Positions 8,163 through 19,529 of a stretch of DNA of 64,000 nucleotides are shown here, in pieces (position 1 is the stretch's first letter; each line of letters opens with the position of its first letter). The DNA comes from Tritrichomonas musculus. Its lineage: Eukaryota; Parabasalia; Tritrichomonadida; Tritrichomonadidae. The notes beneath the pieces were generated by a model. It had not been told where the DNA came from. It saw only the letters and a program-made list of their open reading frames with translations, and searched no databases. The translations under genes were made by a program, and so were the position numbers. Location of the stretch: the NCBI GenBank assembly GCA_039105265.1, contig JAPFFF010000023.1, positions 558,001 to 622,000 on the forward strand, in the 5' to 3' direction.

Positions 8163-10604
8163 TTAAGATTTTTTTTGGTTTTGCTTTGAAGCTTCCACTA
8201 TCATTTGATCTAAGTACATATATTTTTCTTTATATACTTGTTGAGAATTCATTAATTCATTTAATTGAATTTCATATGCATTGTGAAATGCTACATATAA
8301 CAATTTCAATTGTTTAAAAATTGAAAATGCCAAATCATCAAAATCCAGAATATTAACAATTAGTTGGTTAACAAACAAAAATGATTTTGGTAATTTTCTG
8401 AATTCAGTTTTGACAATGAGCCATTTAAATAGCCTAGCAACATTCATATAATAAGGGATGCTATCTTCATTAAAGGTTGAAAAAATAATTGGTACATTTT
8501 CAGTCAAATCCTGATAAAAATCCTCTGCATTCACAATAATATCATTTGAGAACATATTTGGCTTCAAATCAAGTGCCGCAACCAAAGCTGATAAGACTTC
8601 TTTTTTTATATCAAAATTCTGAGAAGTATTGAATAATTGAATATAGTTCACAATCATATTCAGATTGAATTGAGAGAGATCAAAATGAACAGCAAGAAAC
8701 AGTGAAAACGTTATAAAACGAGGGAATGAATAAATCGATTCAATATTTGAGAAGCCAGATAAAACGAGATCAATATAAATTTTTAATTGGCTTGAAAACA
8801 AATCAGGAAATTTGATTATTAAAGGTGAAATCGATGCAAGTTCACTTCCTAATGAAAAACGGTTATATAAAGATATTGAAAGGTCGCTTAATTTCTTAAT
8901 ATCTTCTTTTTTGAACTCTAGGAAATACTGGGAAATTAAAACAAATAAAACTGAGCATAAACCATGCAAAACGCCACGATTAATATTTCTTGAGATTTCT
9001 TCGGGAAACGTTAAACTTTTGTTTAAATATGTAATAATAAATTGTGCAACTGGTTCAGCATATTCTTTGTGTTTTTGAGGGAAAATTAAAGCATTAACAA
9101 GATTGGAAATTGCTGATGATTGATTAAATAATTGTTGGCATTCGTTACCACATAGAATTTCGCTAATATTTGAAAAAAATAAATCTTGAAGAGTAAAATG
9201 CTCGTCTTTTCCTATGTAAACAAGAATTGTGATTGCATTTATCGAAATCGGTTCGCAATCAAAGATTGATTTAAACAAGAAATCAATGAATTGAAGAGCA
9301 ATATCAAGTCCGTAGAACAAAAAAGCGTTCAGCAAAAGTTGCATCCAATAAAAGCGAACTCGGCATGAATTATTATTAATTGTTTGATTTAATGATTGAT
9401 AAACAATATCAATAGAAATTGATTGGTTTATGATTTCAGGAGGAACTGAACTTAATGAATAACTAAGAAGATTCATTGAAACGCAACGAAAATGAAGATC
9501 TTCATTTAAAAGACCATTTTGAATAAATGGAAGAATTGAAAGGAAAATAATCGTTTTAAATTTCTGATCAGTTTGATGGAATAATAATGATATTATGATA
9601 TCTTGAGCAGCATTAAAAGTTTCCCATTCATCTGGTACAAAATATCGTGGATCATCTTCTAAACTAAATAATTTAGAAATATTTAAAATAACAGGTAATA
9701 ATTGTGTTAAAAAAAAATTAATCGTTTGGGGATACTTGTTAAGGAGATCTGTGCTAATAAAATTAAGTATTGACAATTCTACTTGTGATGGTAGTGATTC
9801 TACATGAAGTAAGTCGTCATAAAATAATGGTAGTAATTGATCAACAATCTGGCAATAATTATTGATGTCTAGAAATGGAGATTGAAGAAACTTGATTATA
9901 TCAGTTTTTAATTGAACCTTTTCGCGATAAAAATGAACTATTATCGATTTAACTGAACTAGTTGATTCTTCTGAAAGAAGTTGAAAAATTGGATGATCAA
10001 ATTTTGTAAGCAAACGAAAAAAAATGGAAACATATTCACTTTTTTCTGAAAATTGATTTAACAATTGCAGTAATATTTGGAATATTTTTTGCTCATTCTC
10101 ACACATTTCAAGTTCCGAAAAAATTAAGCAAAAGCACTCCATAATCGTTAGAGTTTCTTCAAATTGTGTAGAATTATTTGCTAGTTTTTCGATCAATTGT
10201 GGTATTAAGTCTGTTTCATAGAAAAAAATGGTTCTGAATGCTTGAACATATAAATCGGCCGCATTGTTTCTTATAAAGGACTTTTTGCTGGAGAAAAATC
10301 GATATGCTGCTTTTTGAAATAGAATGATTTGGTCTTTTGTAAAAGATGATTTGGGAAAAGGGTCATGAAATTTATCATAAACTATTGATTTTTTAAAATA
10401 TTCTTTCGCAATAGATAAAGCATAAAAACTCTCATTTGTTTCTAAATCTAAATTTAATAAAATATTTAAAATCGCTGAAAGAAAATTTAAGTCTTCCTTC
10501 ATTATTAATTCAGAAATTATTTTATTTGCACGCTCAAAGTTTTGGTCTTGCGGATTATTTAAGTTTTGAAGAAGAAGAATATAATTTTCGACTTCATTAT
10601 CCAT
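8163..10604 (-). CDS. Karyopherin/exportin-like HEAT-repeat protein
   Basis: 813 residues, almost wholly alpha-helical, with no signal peptide or membrane segment. The N-terminus (residues about 15-80: ERANKIISELI, LNFLSAILNILL, YALSIAKEYFKKSI) has the layout of an importin-beta N-terminal domain, where short helices pack 'A...L......F...L..IL....' followed by 'R..A...LK..I'. The acidic-aromatic stretch around 315-330 (LEDDPRYFVPDEWETFNAAQDII) resembles the mid-molecule loop of exportin-family members. Such proteins carry cargo through nuclear pores under Ran control. The divergence is large, so the cargo and the precise subfamily (exportin 7, importin 9 or similar) cannot be assigned. An initiator-like TCACA lies about 41 nt before the ATG (around 10645). 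Confidence 0.6.
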   Translation of the reverse strand: MDNEVENYILLLQNLNNPQDQNFERANKIISELIMKEDLNFLSAILNILLNLDLETNESFYALSIAKEYFKKSIVYDKFHDPFPKSSFTKDQIILFQKAAYRFFSSKKSFIRNNAADLYVQAFRTIFFYETDLIPQLIEKLANNSTQFEETLTIMECFCLIFSELEMCENEQKIFQILLQLLNQFSEKSEYVSIFFRLLTKFDHPIFQLLSEESTSSVKSIIVHFYREKVQLKTDIIKFLQSPFLDINNYCQIVDQLLPLFYDDLLHVESLPSQVELSILNFISTDLLNKYPQTINFFLTQLLPVILNISKLFSLEDDPRYFVPDEWETFNAAQDIIISLLFHQTDQKFKTIIFLSILPFIQNGLLNEDLHFRCVSMNLLSYSLSSVPPEIINQSISIDIVYQSLNQTINNNSCRVRFYWMQLLLNAFLFYGLDIALQFIDFLFKSIFDCEPISINAITILVYIGKDEHFTLQDLFFSNISEILCGNECQQLFNQSSAISNLVNALIFPQKHKEYAEPVAQFIITYLNKSLTFPEEISRNINRGVLHGLCSVLFVLISQYFLEFKKEDIKKLSDLSISLYNRFSLGSELASISPLIIKFPDLFSSQLKIYIDLVLSGFSNIESIYSFPRFITFSLFLAVHFDLSQFNLNMIVNYIQLFNTSQNFDIKKEVLSALVAALDLKPNMFSNDIIVNAEDFYQDLTENVPIIFSTFNEDSIPYYMNVARLFKWLIVKTEFRKLPKSFLFVNQLIVNILDFDDLAFSIFKQLKLLYVAFHNAYEIQLNELMNSQQVYKEKYMYLDQMIVEASKQNQKKS

Positions 10605-11547
10605 TAAATTTTAAACGACTTCAAAGAAAAAAAATAATATTTGTGAGATTTCATTCAAATAATTGAGAAGGTTTTAATGTTTGCTTGAAATCAAAAATGT
10701 ATTATGTAATTTGATTGTTTTTAACTTAAAAGTAATTATTGTTATTAAAATTTTATTTGATTTTTTTATATTATAACGAAAAAGATTCAATATACCAAAA
10801 GAAATTAAAAAAAAAAAAAAAAAATTGAGAGCGTTAATTCATATCACAGTAACATTTCAATATTATATTATACTTTCAAAATTGTATAAAATAACGTTAT
10901 TTATTTCTGGAATTTTATCTTTTTTATTTAATGTATATTTACCGTATATTATATACAAAGAACATTTAATACTAATATTAAAAATAAAAAATTAGATATA
11001 TTAAAAAAAATTGTATTTAGTATGAATATCGAATTGAAAAATTTAGAAAGTTTTGAAGATTATGTTTGATTTGGAAATTAGAATGTATCAACTAACTTCT
11101 ATTTGAATAATTTTGAAGAAAAATATAAAAATATATTGATGATTAATATTAATTATTTTGTTTACAAAAATATGATTGATGGTTTGATTTAAAGTATAAT
11201 TGCTTCGTTTTTATTAGTATCTGGTATAAACACGCATAAAATTGATGAAAAGCTTAAAACGCCAAAGGTATTAAATCTAAATATTTATTAAATTAAATAA
11301 AAAATATATATAATGCAATTTATAAAGATTATATCCTTCTTAATTATTAATATATGTATAATTTTTCATTTTAATAAAGATAAAAGCAATATAAATTTTG
11401 AGAGAATTATTTAATTTATATAAACGGTTTCATTAAGAAGCTTTGAAAAAATTAATCGGCATGGATAAAAATTTGACTAGTAGTATTCGATTTTTTTTCA
11501 ATAGATTAAAAAAATAATCAAAAAATTTTACATATATTTTCTATAAT
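10605..11547. other. AT-rich intergenic spacer between divergent genes
   Basis: It separates the karyopherin-like gene (-) from the coiled-coil gene (+). It contains an A-run near 10806-10824 and otherwise featureless AT-rich sequence. Confidence 0.55.
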
Positions 11548-12129
11548 ATGAGTGAACCAGAAAAGATATCACTAGCTTCTGACCACCCCGATGAGCAAAT
11601 TGATGAAGCAATGAATTCAAATAGTGCTGATGGTGATGATATTAATGTTGATGGAACTCTTGATTTTGATAATGGTCCAGATCAGCCTGAAACAATAGAA
11701 GGACTTCGTGAACAAGTTTTAAAGTTAAAAAAAGAGTTAATGGAGGCTCAGTACGAGTTCCGGCAAAAAAATAAAGAAAATGCAGACCTTAGATTAAAAG
11801 AAAAGAAAGACTTAAACGAAAGAATACAATCGCAAAGTTTGGTTATAGAAGAGTTAAAATCGAAAATAGGAGATATTGATATCTTAAATCAAAAAATATC
11901 TTCTTTAACAGAAGAAAAAAATCATTTACTTATTGAAAATTCTAAACAAAAGGAAATAATTCTTGAATTAATGGAAAACTCAAATGTTTATAGCATGCCT
12001 AACTTACAAAATATAGAAACAAGAACGAATGATGATTCTAAAGCAGCAATCATTAGAAATATGATAGATATTTCAAAAAAGATAAAGAGTTCTTATCAAG
12101 ACTTTAATGTTGCGCAAAAAAATGATTGA
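11548..12129 (+). CDS. Acidic coiled-coil protein of unknown function
   Basis: 193 residues. Residues 1-47 are acidic and Ser/Asp-rich and likely disordered. About 48-145 are a continuous coiled coil (GLREQVLKLKKELMEAQYEF ... IEELKSKIGDIDILNQKISS). The rest is a short polar tail ending in KND. No enzymatic motif, signal peptide or membrane segment is visible. Two-part architecture of this kind is common in structural, vesicle-tether or scaffold proteins, but nothing here identifies one. The composition and the unbroken frame support a real gene. A T-rich tract follows the stop. Confidence 0.6.
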   Translation: MSEPEKISLASDHPDEQIDEAMNSNSADGDDINVDGTLDFDNGPDQPETIEGLREQVLKLKKELMEAQYEFRQKNKENADLRLKEKKDLNERIQSQSLVIEELKSKIGDIDILNQKISSLTEEKNHLLIENSKQKEIILELMENSNVYSMPNLQNIETRTNDDSKAAIIRNMIDISKKIKSSYQDFNVAQKND

Positions 12130-12478
12130 ACTGTACCAAAGAAATATTTGTTTTTTTTCTTTTTTTTCTTTTTTCTTTTTTTTATAATAAAGTTGATAAT
12201 AAAATATTCGGTATACTGCATTTTAAATATTCAATTATATAAATTTAAATGAATTGCTCAATTGTTCATACATTGGCATTTGACGATTAATTTTATACTA
12301 TTGTATTAATGATTTTATATAACCCAGCAAAAATAATATGCTTGAGCTAAATTTCTTGAAATAACTATTTGGATCTTTTTTATAAACCAATCAATAAAAC
12401 TAAATTTTAAAAAATTTACAAATAACGACTTATGAAGCTAATTTTTTAACCATTCTTGATCGGTAGAAATTCTTTTTT
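12130..12478. other. AT-rich intergenic spacer
   Basis: It starts with a T-rich 3' flank (about 12149-12185). A YCATT-type initiator-like motif occurs near 12449, about 30 nt before the next ATG. Nothing else was seen. Confidence 0.5.
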
Positions 12479-13747
12479 ATGAGCCAACAAGAAACTTCTA
12501 ATAGGAATGACAATAATAATATGCAAAGTATTGATTCTTCACCTATTCCATATGAATCATCCATTTATGCAACAAAAGATAAACCATTAAAATACAATTT
12601 CTCAAAACCAGTTCAAACTTGTACCAATGCTTCAAAAAGATTTGTAGAAAGGACTTCATATAGAGAATTTTCATTATTTTCTATTCAAAGGCCTCCCACA
12701 AGTATAAATTTTTTAAATTCAGATATAAAAGCTTCAGAAATTAATAACGCCCAGCAGAACAGCCAAATTATATTTAAAATTCCTCAACCAGAGCAACCCA
12801 CACTAATATTAAAAGAATACAATATTTTACAGAGTTATCTTAAAACAACAGGAAATTCAAATATTCATCAAAATCAAATTGAAAATTTAGATGAAAGAGA
12901 AACTATCAGTAGATCAAAATCTGGTGAAGTTGTTTTCAGACCTCCTGAAGCCCAACATAAAAAGAAGCCAGGTCCAAAGAAAAAATTAATGGAGCCTGTA
13001 CGCCTTTATTCATCAAGACACAAATTTCCAAATAAGCCTTATGCGCCATATGAAGAAATTATTGGATATGTTGATGGTTATCCTTATGATCATTTTGGTT
13101 TTCGAGAAGAACGAAGTAAAGTCGAAAATGAAGATCCAAATGAAAAAATCGTTGAACTCATGAACAAAATACAGAAAATAGCAAATCATAAATATGATGA
13201 AAGAGAAAAAATAATCAATCAAAGATTTCGGCAAGTTGAAAAAAATCCTACTGAAATTCTAATTATCAACGAGAATAAATTAGAATATAATGACAAAAAT
13301 AGCAAAAATTTGCCATCTATTCAAATAAATAAAGATATGTTCAAAACAGTTATTTTGCCTGCCCCGGTAATAAGAAATCCCCCTAATCATATATTTTTAC
13401 GACGAATCCTAAAAAAAGAGCTTAATATATCAAAAAAAATTTATCAAACTGCGTCAAAATTAATGATGTGTTGGAAATCATTAAAAACTTTTCAAAAGTC
13501 GGATATATCAAAATATACAACTTTTAATCAGTTAGCTGCCGAAAGTTGGCCAAAATTATATCACGCGACCATGAAAGAAGTAAATCATGAAAAAGTTGAT
13601 GTAAGGAAAATGATTGATAGGTATCATCGATTATTTGTTTCAATAGAAGAAATAGAATTAATGTATTATTCTGAATTATTACACATTGTTTATGATCCTA
13701 ACTCTTTAGTAAGTTTTAATTATAATCCGAAAGCAATATTTGATTAA
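12479..13747 (+). CDS. Basic hypothetical protein with AT-hook-like motif
   Basis: 422 residues, not recognised. The N-terminal 120 residues are Asn/Ser/Gln-rich and probably disordered. A basic KKKPGPKKKL motif near residue 163 resembles an AT hook or nuclear localisation signal. About 170-215 is rich in Tyr/Pro (KFPNKPYAPYEEIIGYVDGY). About 285-410 is predicted helical, with conserved-looking Trp and Tyr residues (ASKLMMCWKSL, LAAESWPKLYHATMKEV, RYHRLFVSIEEIELMYYSEL). This could be a chromatin-associated protein, but that is inference from the basic motif alone. The frame is unbroken and its base composition differs from the flanking spacers, which supports a real gene. Confidence 0.62.
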   Translation: MSQQETSNRNDNNNMQSIDSSPIPYESSIYATKDKPLKYNFSKPVQTCTNASKRFVERTSYREFSLFSIQRPPTSINFLNSDIKASEINNAQQNSQIIFKIPQPEQPTLILKEYNILQSYLKTTGNSNIHQNQIENLDERETISRSKSGEVVFRPPEAQHKKKPGPKKKLMEPVRLYSSRHKFPNKPYAPYEEIIGYVDGYPYDHFGFREERSKVENEDPNEKIVELMNKIQKIANHKYDEREKIINQRFRQVEKNPTEILIINENKLEYNDKNSKNLPSIQINKDMFKTVILPAPVIRNPPNHIFLRRILKKELNISKKIYQTASKLMMCWKSLKTFQKSDISKYTTFNQLAAESWPKLYHATMKEVNHEKVDVRKMIDRYHRLFVSIEEIELMYYSELLHIVYDPNSLVSFNYNPKAIFD

Positions 13748-13962
13748 AATGTTTTCTTTCTTAATTTTTATTCTTTACTTGGTGTGGGTTTTATACTTTT
13801 TTTTCAAGAAAACTGTTTATACTCTAATTAGCTAAATATTTGGTTAATAAAAAAATTGCTTTCTGATGAAAGATGAGTTCATGCGTATGTAAATATATAT
13901 CTAACTTTTAGTAAGTAAAAATGTTTTGGTGTTTTTAATAAAAAAAAATAAAAAAAAAAAAA

Positions 13963-14469
13963 TTAAATCTGAGAATATTCTTTCCCATTCTTTGATTTAA
14001 ATTTGCGCTTAAACTTGTCCCATCCGCTTGGAGTTTTAGTTGCACGAGCATTTGGTTGCTGAGAGAATGCTTCAACGTTATCAGATGCGTAATCAGCAGG
14101 TGGAGGCTGGTACACAAATTGAGCTTCTTGTGGTTGAGGAGACGGTGCATTTCCAATTTGTTCACGAACTACTTTTGCATTTGGCGGCCATCTAAGGAAG
14201 TCTGCAGGGAAAATATGAACTGGTTGCTTGCTTTGAGAAGATCGATGGTGATGAGACTCTTGTTGACGATGATTTTGTGGTGGAGATGATGATGGATAAG
14301 CAGATCCTGATGTTTCAGGTGGAAGGGTAAGTAAAACATTAATGGCGTTATCGACAACGCCACGTTTATCGCGAAGAACTCGTTCAATTGTCGCTTCTGA
14401 AAGCTGTGGGAACATTTCTTTTAGTTGGCGGACGCTGTTCTGTACGTCCGATTCACGAAGGGCTGACAT
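13963..14469 (-). CDS. CUE-domain ubiquitin-binding protein
   Basis: 168 residues. Residues about 8-50 form a CUE domain: VRQLKEMFPQLSEATIERVL contains the MFP motif, and the di-leucine end NAINVLL closes the third helix. CUE domains bind mono-ubiquitin. The rest is low-complexity, rich in Pro, Gln, His and Ser (PPQNHRQQESHHHRSSQSKQ), with a short basic C-terminus (WDKFKRKFKSKNG). There is no catalytic or membrane segment, unlike Cue1 or Vps9, so it is probably a small adaptor in endosomal or degradation pathways (inference). It is convergent with the AT-hook-like gene, with a 215-bp gap. Confidence 0.85.
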   Translation of the reverse strand: MSALRESDVQNSVRQLKEMFPQLSEATIERVLRDKRGVVDNAINVLLTLPPETSGSAYPSSSPPQNHRQQESHHHRSSQSKQPVHIFPADFLRWPPNAKVVREQIGNAPSPQPQEAQFVYQPPPADYASDNVEAFSQQPNARATKTPSGWDKFKRKFKSKNGKEYSQI

Positions 14470-14762
14470 TATTAAATTATTTTTAATTACGGTGAAATTT
14501 CAAAGAAGAAAATTTTAAAATTTTCAATTGATATAAGAACGATAAGTCAACGATATTTATTTAGATCATTAATTCTTTTTATAGGTTATTTAAACTAATA
14601 TGTTTTTTAAAAAATAATCTTTTTTTAGTATAATAAATGTATTTCAATAAAAAAAGGAAAATAAAAATGTTATTTGTTTTGAAATAATTTGAATGATTTC
14701 ATTTAATAATTTATGAAGAATCTTACAAATGAAATCATTCGTTTACAATAATTATTTAAAAT

Positions 14763-15608
14763 ATGTGTCCTGCTCGACGTACTCGCCGCGGAGCACCTTC
14801 AACAAAATCTCCTATTGATACTCGAGGAAAATCAAATTCACAGCAAGAAGTTCCAAAACCAACTCTGAAATCTGGAGCTGGCTGGATATTAGAAAATTAC
14901 CAATACATGAAAATTTTGCCAATTGAAAAGCAGATTGATGGAATTCATAAAATTTTTGGAATACCGTTACGATACAAAATTGAAGCGAAACATATAGCAG
15001 TCCATGCTTTTACTGAATATCAATTGAATTCTTTTTCTTTTGCCCAACAATTTACTGATAATGGGAAAGCATTAATAATTTTGATGCTTTTTACTGATTA
15101 CATAGGAAATGTTCCATCATTTTTAAATTCAAAAGAATCTTTCAGTTCGTGGTATGAAAAAGTTTTGAAAATCATTCAAAATAACGAATTTACCGTTCAA
15201 GAACAGCAAATTATTACAAACTATATAAATGTTGGATTAAAACCTTACTATCATCTTTTTCATTATATACTGACTCATGAAGAAATGAAAAAAATTGACT
15301 CAGAAGGTTTACAGCTATATAAACCAATTGTTCCAGTTAAAAAAGAAAATGCAGATGATGATCAAGCAAACGCGCCAGATCCAAACGCCGAGTTAGAGGC
15401 TCAATTAGCTGCTGCTGCTCTTGCTGAGAAAAAAGCTGCTGAAGCTGAGCAAAAAAGAATAGAATTGCAGCAAGCAATAGAATCAATGGTAAATGATAAT
15501 ATGACCAAAATTAAATCTGCATTGGATGCTAGAAATGAGCAAATTGTTCAAAATATTTACTCAACTGAAGATAGAATTGTGAAGCAAGCAAAACAAAATA
15601 AATCTTAA
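14763..15608 (+). CDS. Flagellar central-apparatus C1a-32 (CLAMP) family protein
   Basis: 281 residues. Residues about 38-175 match the layout of the C1a-32/CLAMP family (CFAP119/CCDC189 and CABCOCO1 relatives): ILENYQYMKILPIEKQ, a helical block with FSFAQQFTDNGKALIILML, and the signature end FTVQEQQIITNYINVGLKPY followed by HLFHYILTHEEM, comparable to 'F....I..Y...TYFRHY.LYKYVFT...'. The C-terminal 80 residues are an Ala/Glu/Lys-rich coiled coil. In other flagellates this family sits on the C1 central microtubule of the axoneme. A TCATT initiator-like motif lies about 26 nt before the ATG. The similarity is moderate; a divergent axonemal coiled-coil protein is the alternative. Confidence 0.65.
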   Translation: MCPARRTRRGAPSTKSPIDTRGKSNSQQEVPKPTLKSGAGWILENYQYMKILPIEKQIDGIHKIFGIPLRYKIEAKHIAVHAFTEYQLNSFSFAQQFTDNGKALIILMLFTDYIGNVPSFLNSKESFSSWYEKVLKIIQNNEFTVQEQQIITNYINVGLKPYYHLFHYILTHEEMKKIDSEGLQLYKPIVPVKKENADDDQANAPDPNAELEAQLAAAALAEKKAAEAEQKRIELQQAIESMVNDNMTKIKSALDARNEQIVQNIYSTEDRIVKQAKQNKS

Positions 15609-16840
15609 TTTCTTTCAATTGAAGTCAAACACAAAAATTATTTATTATGATTAATATTCAACATTATTGAAAGTTAAATGATGCGTTTTCTCATTGTTTT
15701 TTTAATATGAATCTCTTTTTGGAAATATTATTATTAATTTGGAGGTTGTGAACTTTATTAATCAATATATAATATATTATATTCAATCTGAGAAAATGTA
15801 CTTATTTCAGAATTTGGTTTCTTAAGGAGCACAAAATGAATAATTTTTAATTTTACATTAAACTTTTTTTAGTTTTTATAATTTTTTTTGTTTCAATCAT
15901 CATTATGAATAAATGTTTTCATAATTTTATATGAAAAATATATCATCAAGAAATAATAATTAAGCATTGTTGAAAAGTTATTAACAATAAAAAATACAAT
16001 ATTAAAATAGATAAACATATTTAATTAAATAAAGATCAAAGGATCATTAATTTTTGATATATATTCATATTTTAAAAAACGATATTTCCATTTGAAAATT
16101 TATATATAAATTTATATATAAAATTGATGGTCATTCAAATTTTAAATGAGCCATTTAAACTATGTTCAAAAAACTTTACCTCCATTTCATATTTTAAATC
16201 ATTTTATCTTTTTTATTAAACAATTTAATTGCATCATTCTTCATTATTAATATATTAGATAATTATCATAATATTATTTAAATTATTAAAAATTAATTCA
16301 TATTTAAAATATAAAGATATGATTATTTTAAATTGAGATGGAGGTAATGTTTTTTGAATAAGGTTTAAACTTGTTTTTTTTATCTAAACTTTAGTACTGT
16401 TTTCAAATAAGTAAACTAAGTTTTTTAATTTTTATCATTTAGTTTTGATAAAAACCGTAAATAATATTCTCAAATTTGAATATCTTTTATATTATAAAAT
16501 CAAGTTTATAATTGCTTTTTTTTTTTTTTCCAGAGTATAAAGTTCTTGAAAAGTATTAGAGTTTAGGGAATAGTTTTGAGAAGATCATATTTTAAAATAA
16601 CGAAGTTTACAACATTGAATATTTGAATGCATAAAGTCAAAAAATAAAATAAATTGAATGGTTTGTAACGTCCTTCAGAAATGCTTTTCCTAATTTTGAA
16701 AAGAGTATTCAAAAAATTAATTACAAAATTAAATAACAATTTTAACGAAATCGCTCCATTTTATTTTAGAAAGCATGCTATATTTAACTTTGATTCCAAT
16801 TATTTAGATGTTTATCATTCATTTAAAAATTTATTAGAAC
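15609..16840. other. AT-rich gene-free stretch
   Basis: No gene seen. It contains an inverted-repeat element (16154-16370) and the tip of a TA-flanked miniature element at 16414-16435, whose 5' end AACTAAGTTTTTTAATT matches the copies at 29987 and 33411. Confidence 0.55.
16154..16370. repeat. Short inverted-repeat (MITE-like) element, about 217 bp
   Basis: Left arm TTTAAACTATGTTCAAAAAA continuing CTTTACCTCCAT. The right arm, reverse-complemented, reads GTTTAAACCTTATTCAAAAA continuing ACATTACCTCCAT. About 36 bp are alignable with a few mismatches, and weaker similarity continues inward. No clear target duplication was seen, so the class is unknown. Confidence 0.5.
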
Positions 16841-17312
16841 TAGACTTGTTATTTTGAGAATCGATATCAAAAACGTCACTTTTTTACATCTGATACTCGA
16901 TTATCAGTTTAAAAATCTGATATCGAGATTATCGATTATCAAGATATCAGATATGAAATGTGATATAAAAATAATTGTAAACTTGATATCAATTACCGAG
17001 ATCTCAAGCAGATTTATCTTTTTTTATAATTGTTATTTGTGATTTTATAATATCTAAAAATAAATAATAGAATGTATTGATGTTTATTTTAATATTAAAA
17101 TCAAAAAAATACATTCTTTTTTATGAAATATTTGAGATTAAATTACGATCATATATTTATCAAAAAGTTTAATTGATAATTCTGATATCAAAAGCTGAGA
17201 AAAATAAATTCTCGATCTCTGACATCGATCTCGAGAATCTGTGTATATTTATGCATCGATATCAAAAAGTCAATCAATTATCGATCTCGAGAATTGGAGA
17301 ATAACAAGTCTA
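16841..17312. mobile_element. hAT-like miniature element, copy B (472 bp, reverse orientation)
   Basis: It begins TAGACTTGTTATTTTGAG and ends AATAACAAGTCTA, with perfect 8-bp target duplications ATTAGAAC at 16833-16840 and 17313-17320. The whole length is alignable to copy A in the opposite orientation. There is no transposase. Confidence 0.92.
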
Positions 17313-19529
17313 ATTAGAACTTTTCGTTTTTATTAATCATGAATGCATTTTCGTGTTGAATAAACGATTTTATTATATTTTATTGAAATAAATATATATT
17401 ATATTAATACATAATTCTATATTAAACTATAATTTACATATTAAATTTCAAAATACCAAGATATATTTGAAATCATCTAGAACATATAAATATTCAAAAC
17501 TATTCCCTAAATTTCTTCGTTTTGTCTCTCAAAAAGTGGAGACTTAAAACATCTATAATTTCCATAATAATGTATTTTTAATTTATTTTATAGTTTATAT
17601 ATAATGTAATAATATATAATATATTATCTATATGACCATAAAGGCAAAATTACAAATGAAATAAAAACTCATATTTATGATTTTTTTTTTTTATATTTGA
17701 AATATCCTTGCTCCGAAGACATAGTTTGATTTTTATTTATAAAATATTTTATATTAGGCAACAAAATCAATTCTAATTATCCTCAAATAGTTATTTTGAT
17801 TATAAGTTTTCCTCTCTCAAAATTTAATGAGAAAAAATATTCGAAATAATCAATAGAATTCCATTGAAATTATTTTTCTGAGTTTCTTCTCAATCAGTTC
17901 ATAAACAATAATTCATAGTTATTGCGAATGTTTTTATGATAAATGATATATAATTGTTTGCGAATAAATAAACAATAGTTATTATAAAAATATAATATTA
18001 ATTATAGAACGATAACGCTTATAAAATTACATCAATTCAACAATCTTCTAAAAATCTTTATTTTAAATATAATGAACATAACAAATCTTAATATAATTGA
18101 ACAAACTGGATTATTTTAAGTACTAGAACCATTCTCATAATCAATGGTATTATTGTATAAATTTATTAGAAACATTTAAAAAAAAATAAACATTCAGTCA
18201 GAAGATTATATAAGAAAATATAATCATAAATTTCAATTTCTCCTTTTATTTTTTAATTTAATCACTTAATAATCTAACTAAAGCATATACTGATCAAAAA
18301 CAAAATAGTATTTTTATTTTTCAAATGTATTCTTAAAATTCAAAAATGTTATGCATTTGATGCTTGAATAGATTAAAGTATCCACGAATGTGTAAAAAAT
18401 AAATCTAATATAATTGAAGTCAATTTTGAAGAATTAAAAGGTAATATTTTATATATACCAAATTATAATAAATATAAATTATATATATGCTAATAAATAT
18501 ACTATTTATTTCCTATATTTCAATGTAATACTATTTATTTTATTATTAAATATCTTTCAAAAATAAAATTTTTTTTGAATACTAAATAATAAAAATTAAA
18601 ATTCAAATATTTTAATATAAAATAACTACATATCCTGTTAATTACATATTAAATATATATAATATATATAAATCAATATTAATACATATAAATCAAATAG
18701 TATAAAATAAATAATAAATAAAAATAATCTGAAAAAAATTTAATTTTTTCTGTTCATTCAATTTATTTATTGGCATATTAGCATAGATAACTTATTAATA
18801 AAAATATAAATTTGTATATATCATACAAATAATATTACAAACAAAAATATATATAAAATAAAATATTACAAACTAAAAATATTAATATATTTAACTATTA
18901 TTTCGATTATAAATTTCAATTCATTTTTTAGTTTTGTGAGTATATATTTTTTTTCTGAATAATTAACTTTTTCTGAAAAAATTACGAAAATAACCACTTA
19001 ATTCGTATCAAAACGCCTAAGCTTTTTTTTATAAAACTCTTCTAAATATTATATATATATATATACATAATATCTAATTTATAAAAATTATTTTGTATAT
19101 TTTGAATTGAATTGAAATTTTATTATAGAAAAATTTTGAGGAACTTATTTAATTCTAGTATTTAATTAGTCATTTTTTAATGTGAACAGCATTTTTAAAA
19201 TTAGAATTGAAAATGAACATTCTTTTGAAAAATTGAAATATGAATCGCTTCAAATAAAATATTGAAAACAAACAAATTTTTATCTCTTTTCATAAATTAC
19301 TAAATATTTCAATAGGAAATAGAAAAGTATGATAAATTATAATTTATATAAATATTAAAAATAATACATATATTAAATAATAAATATATTTATATTAAAA
19401 TTAATTATTATGGAAGATTTTTTTTAATATCAATTAATTTCGTTAAAATGGTATTTGATAAAAACTGTAATTAATCATTGTTTTTTTGAATTAATTCTTT
19501 TATTGAAATTTTTATAATTTGTTTAGTTT
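17313..19529. other. AT-rich gene desert
   Basis: 2.2 kb of extremely AT-rich sequence with short TA-rich runs. No open frame, tRNA-like fold or inverted repeat was convincing by eye. Confidence 0.6.

Noticed and set aside
7930-17042. Recurrent 60-74-codon frame (MRIDIKNVTFLHLILDYQFK...) at 7930-8112, 16854-17042 and 25287-25511
   Set aside because: It looks like a conserved small protein but lies entirely inside the terminal part of the hAT-like miniature elements. Conservation follows from recent shared DNA ancestry, the frames end differently, and each uses transposon palindromes as codons.
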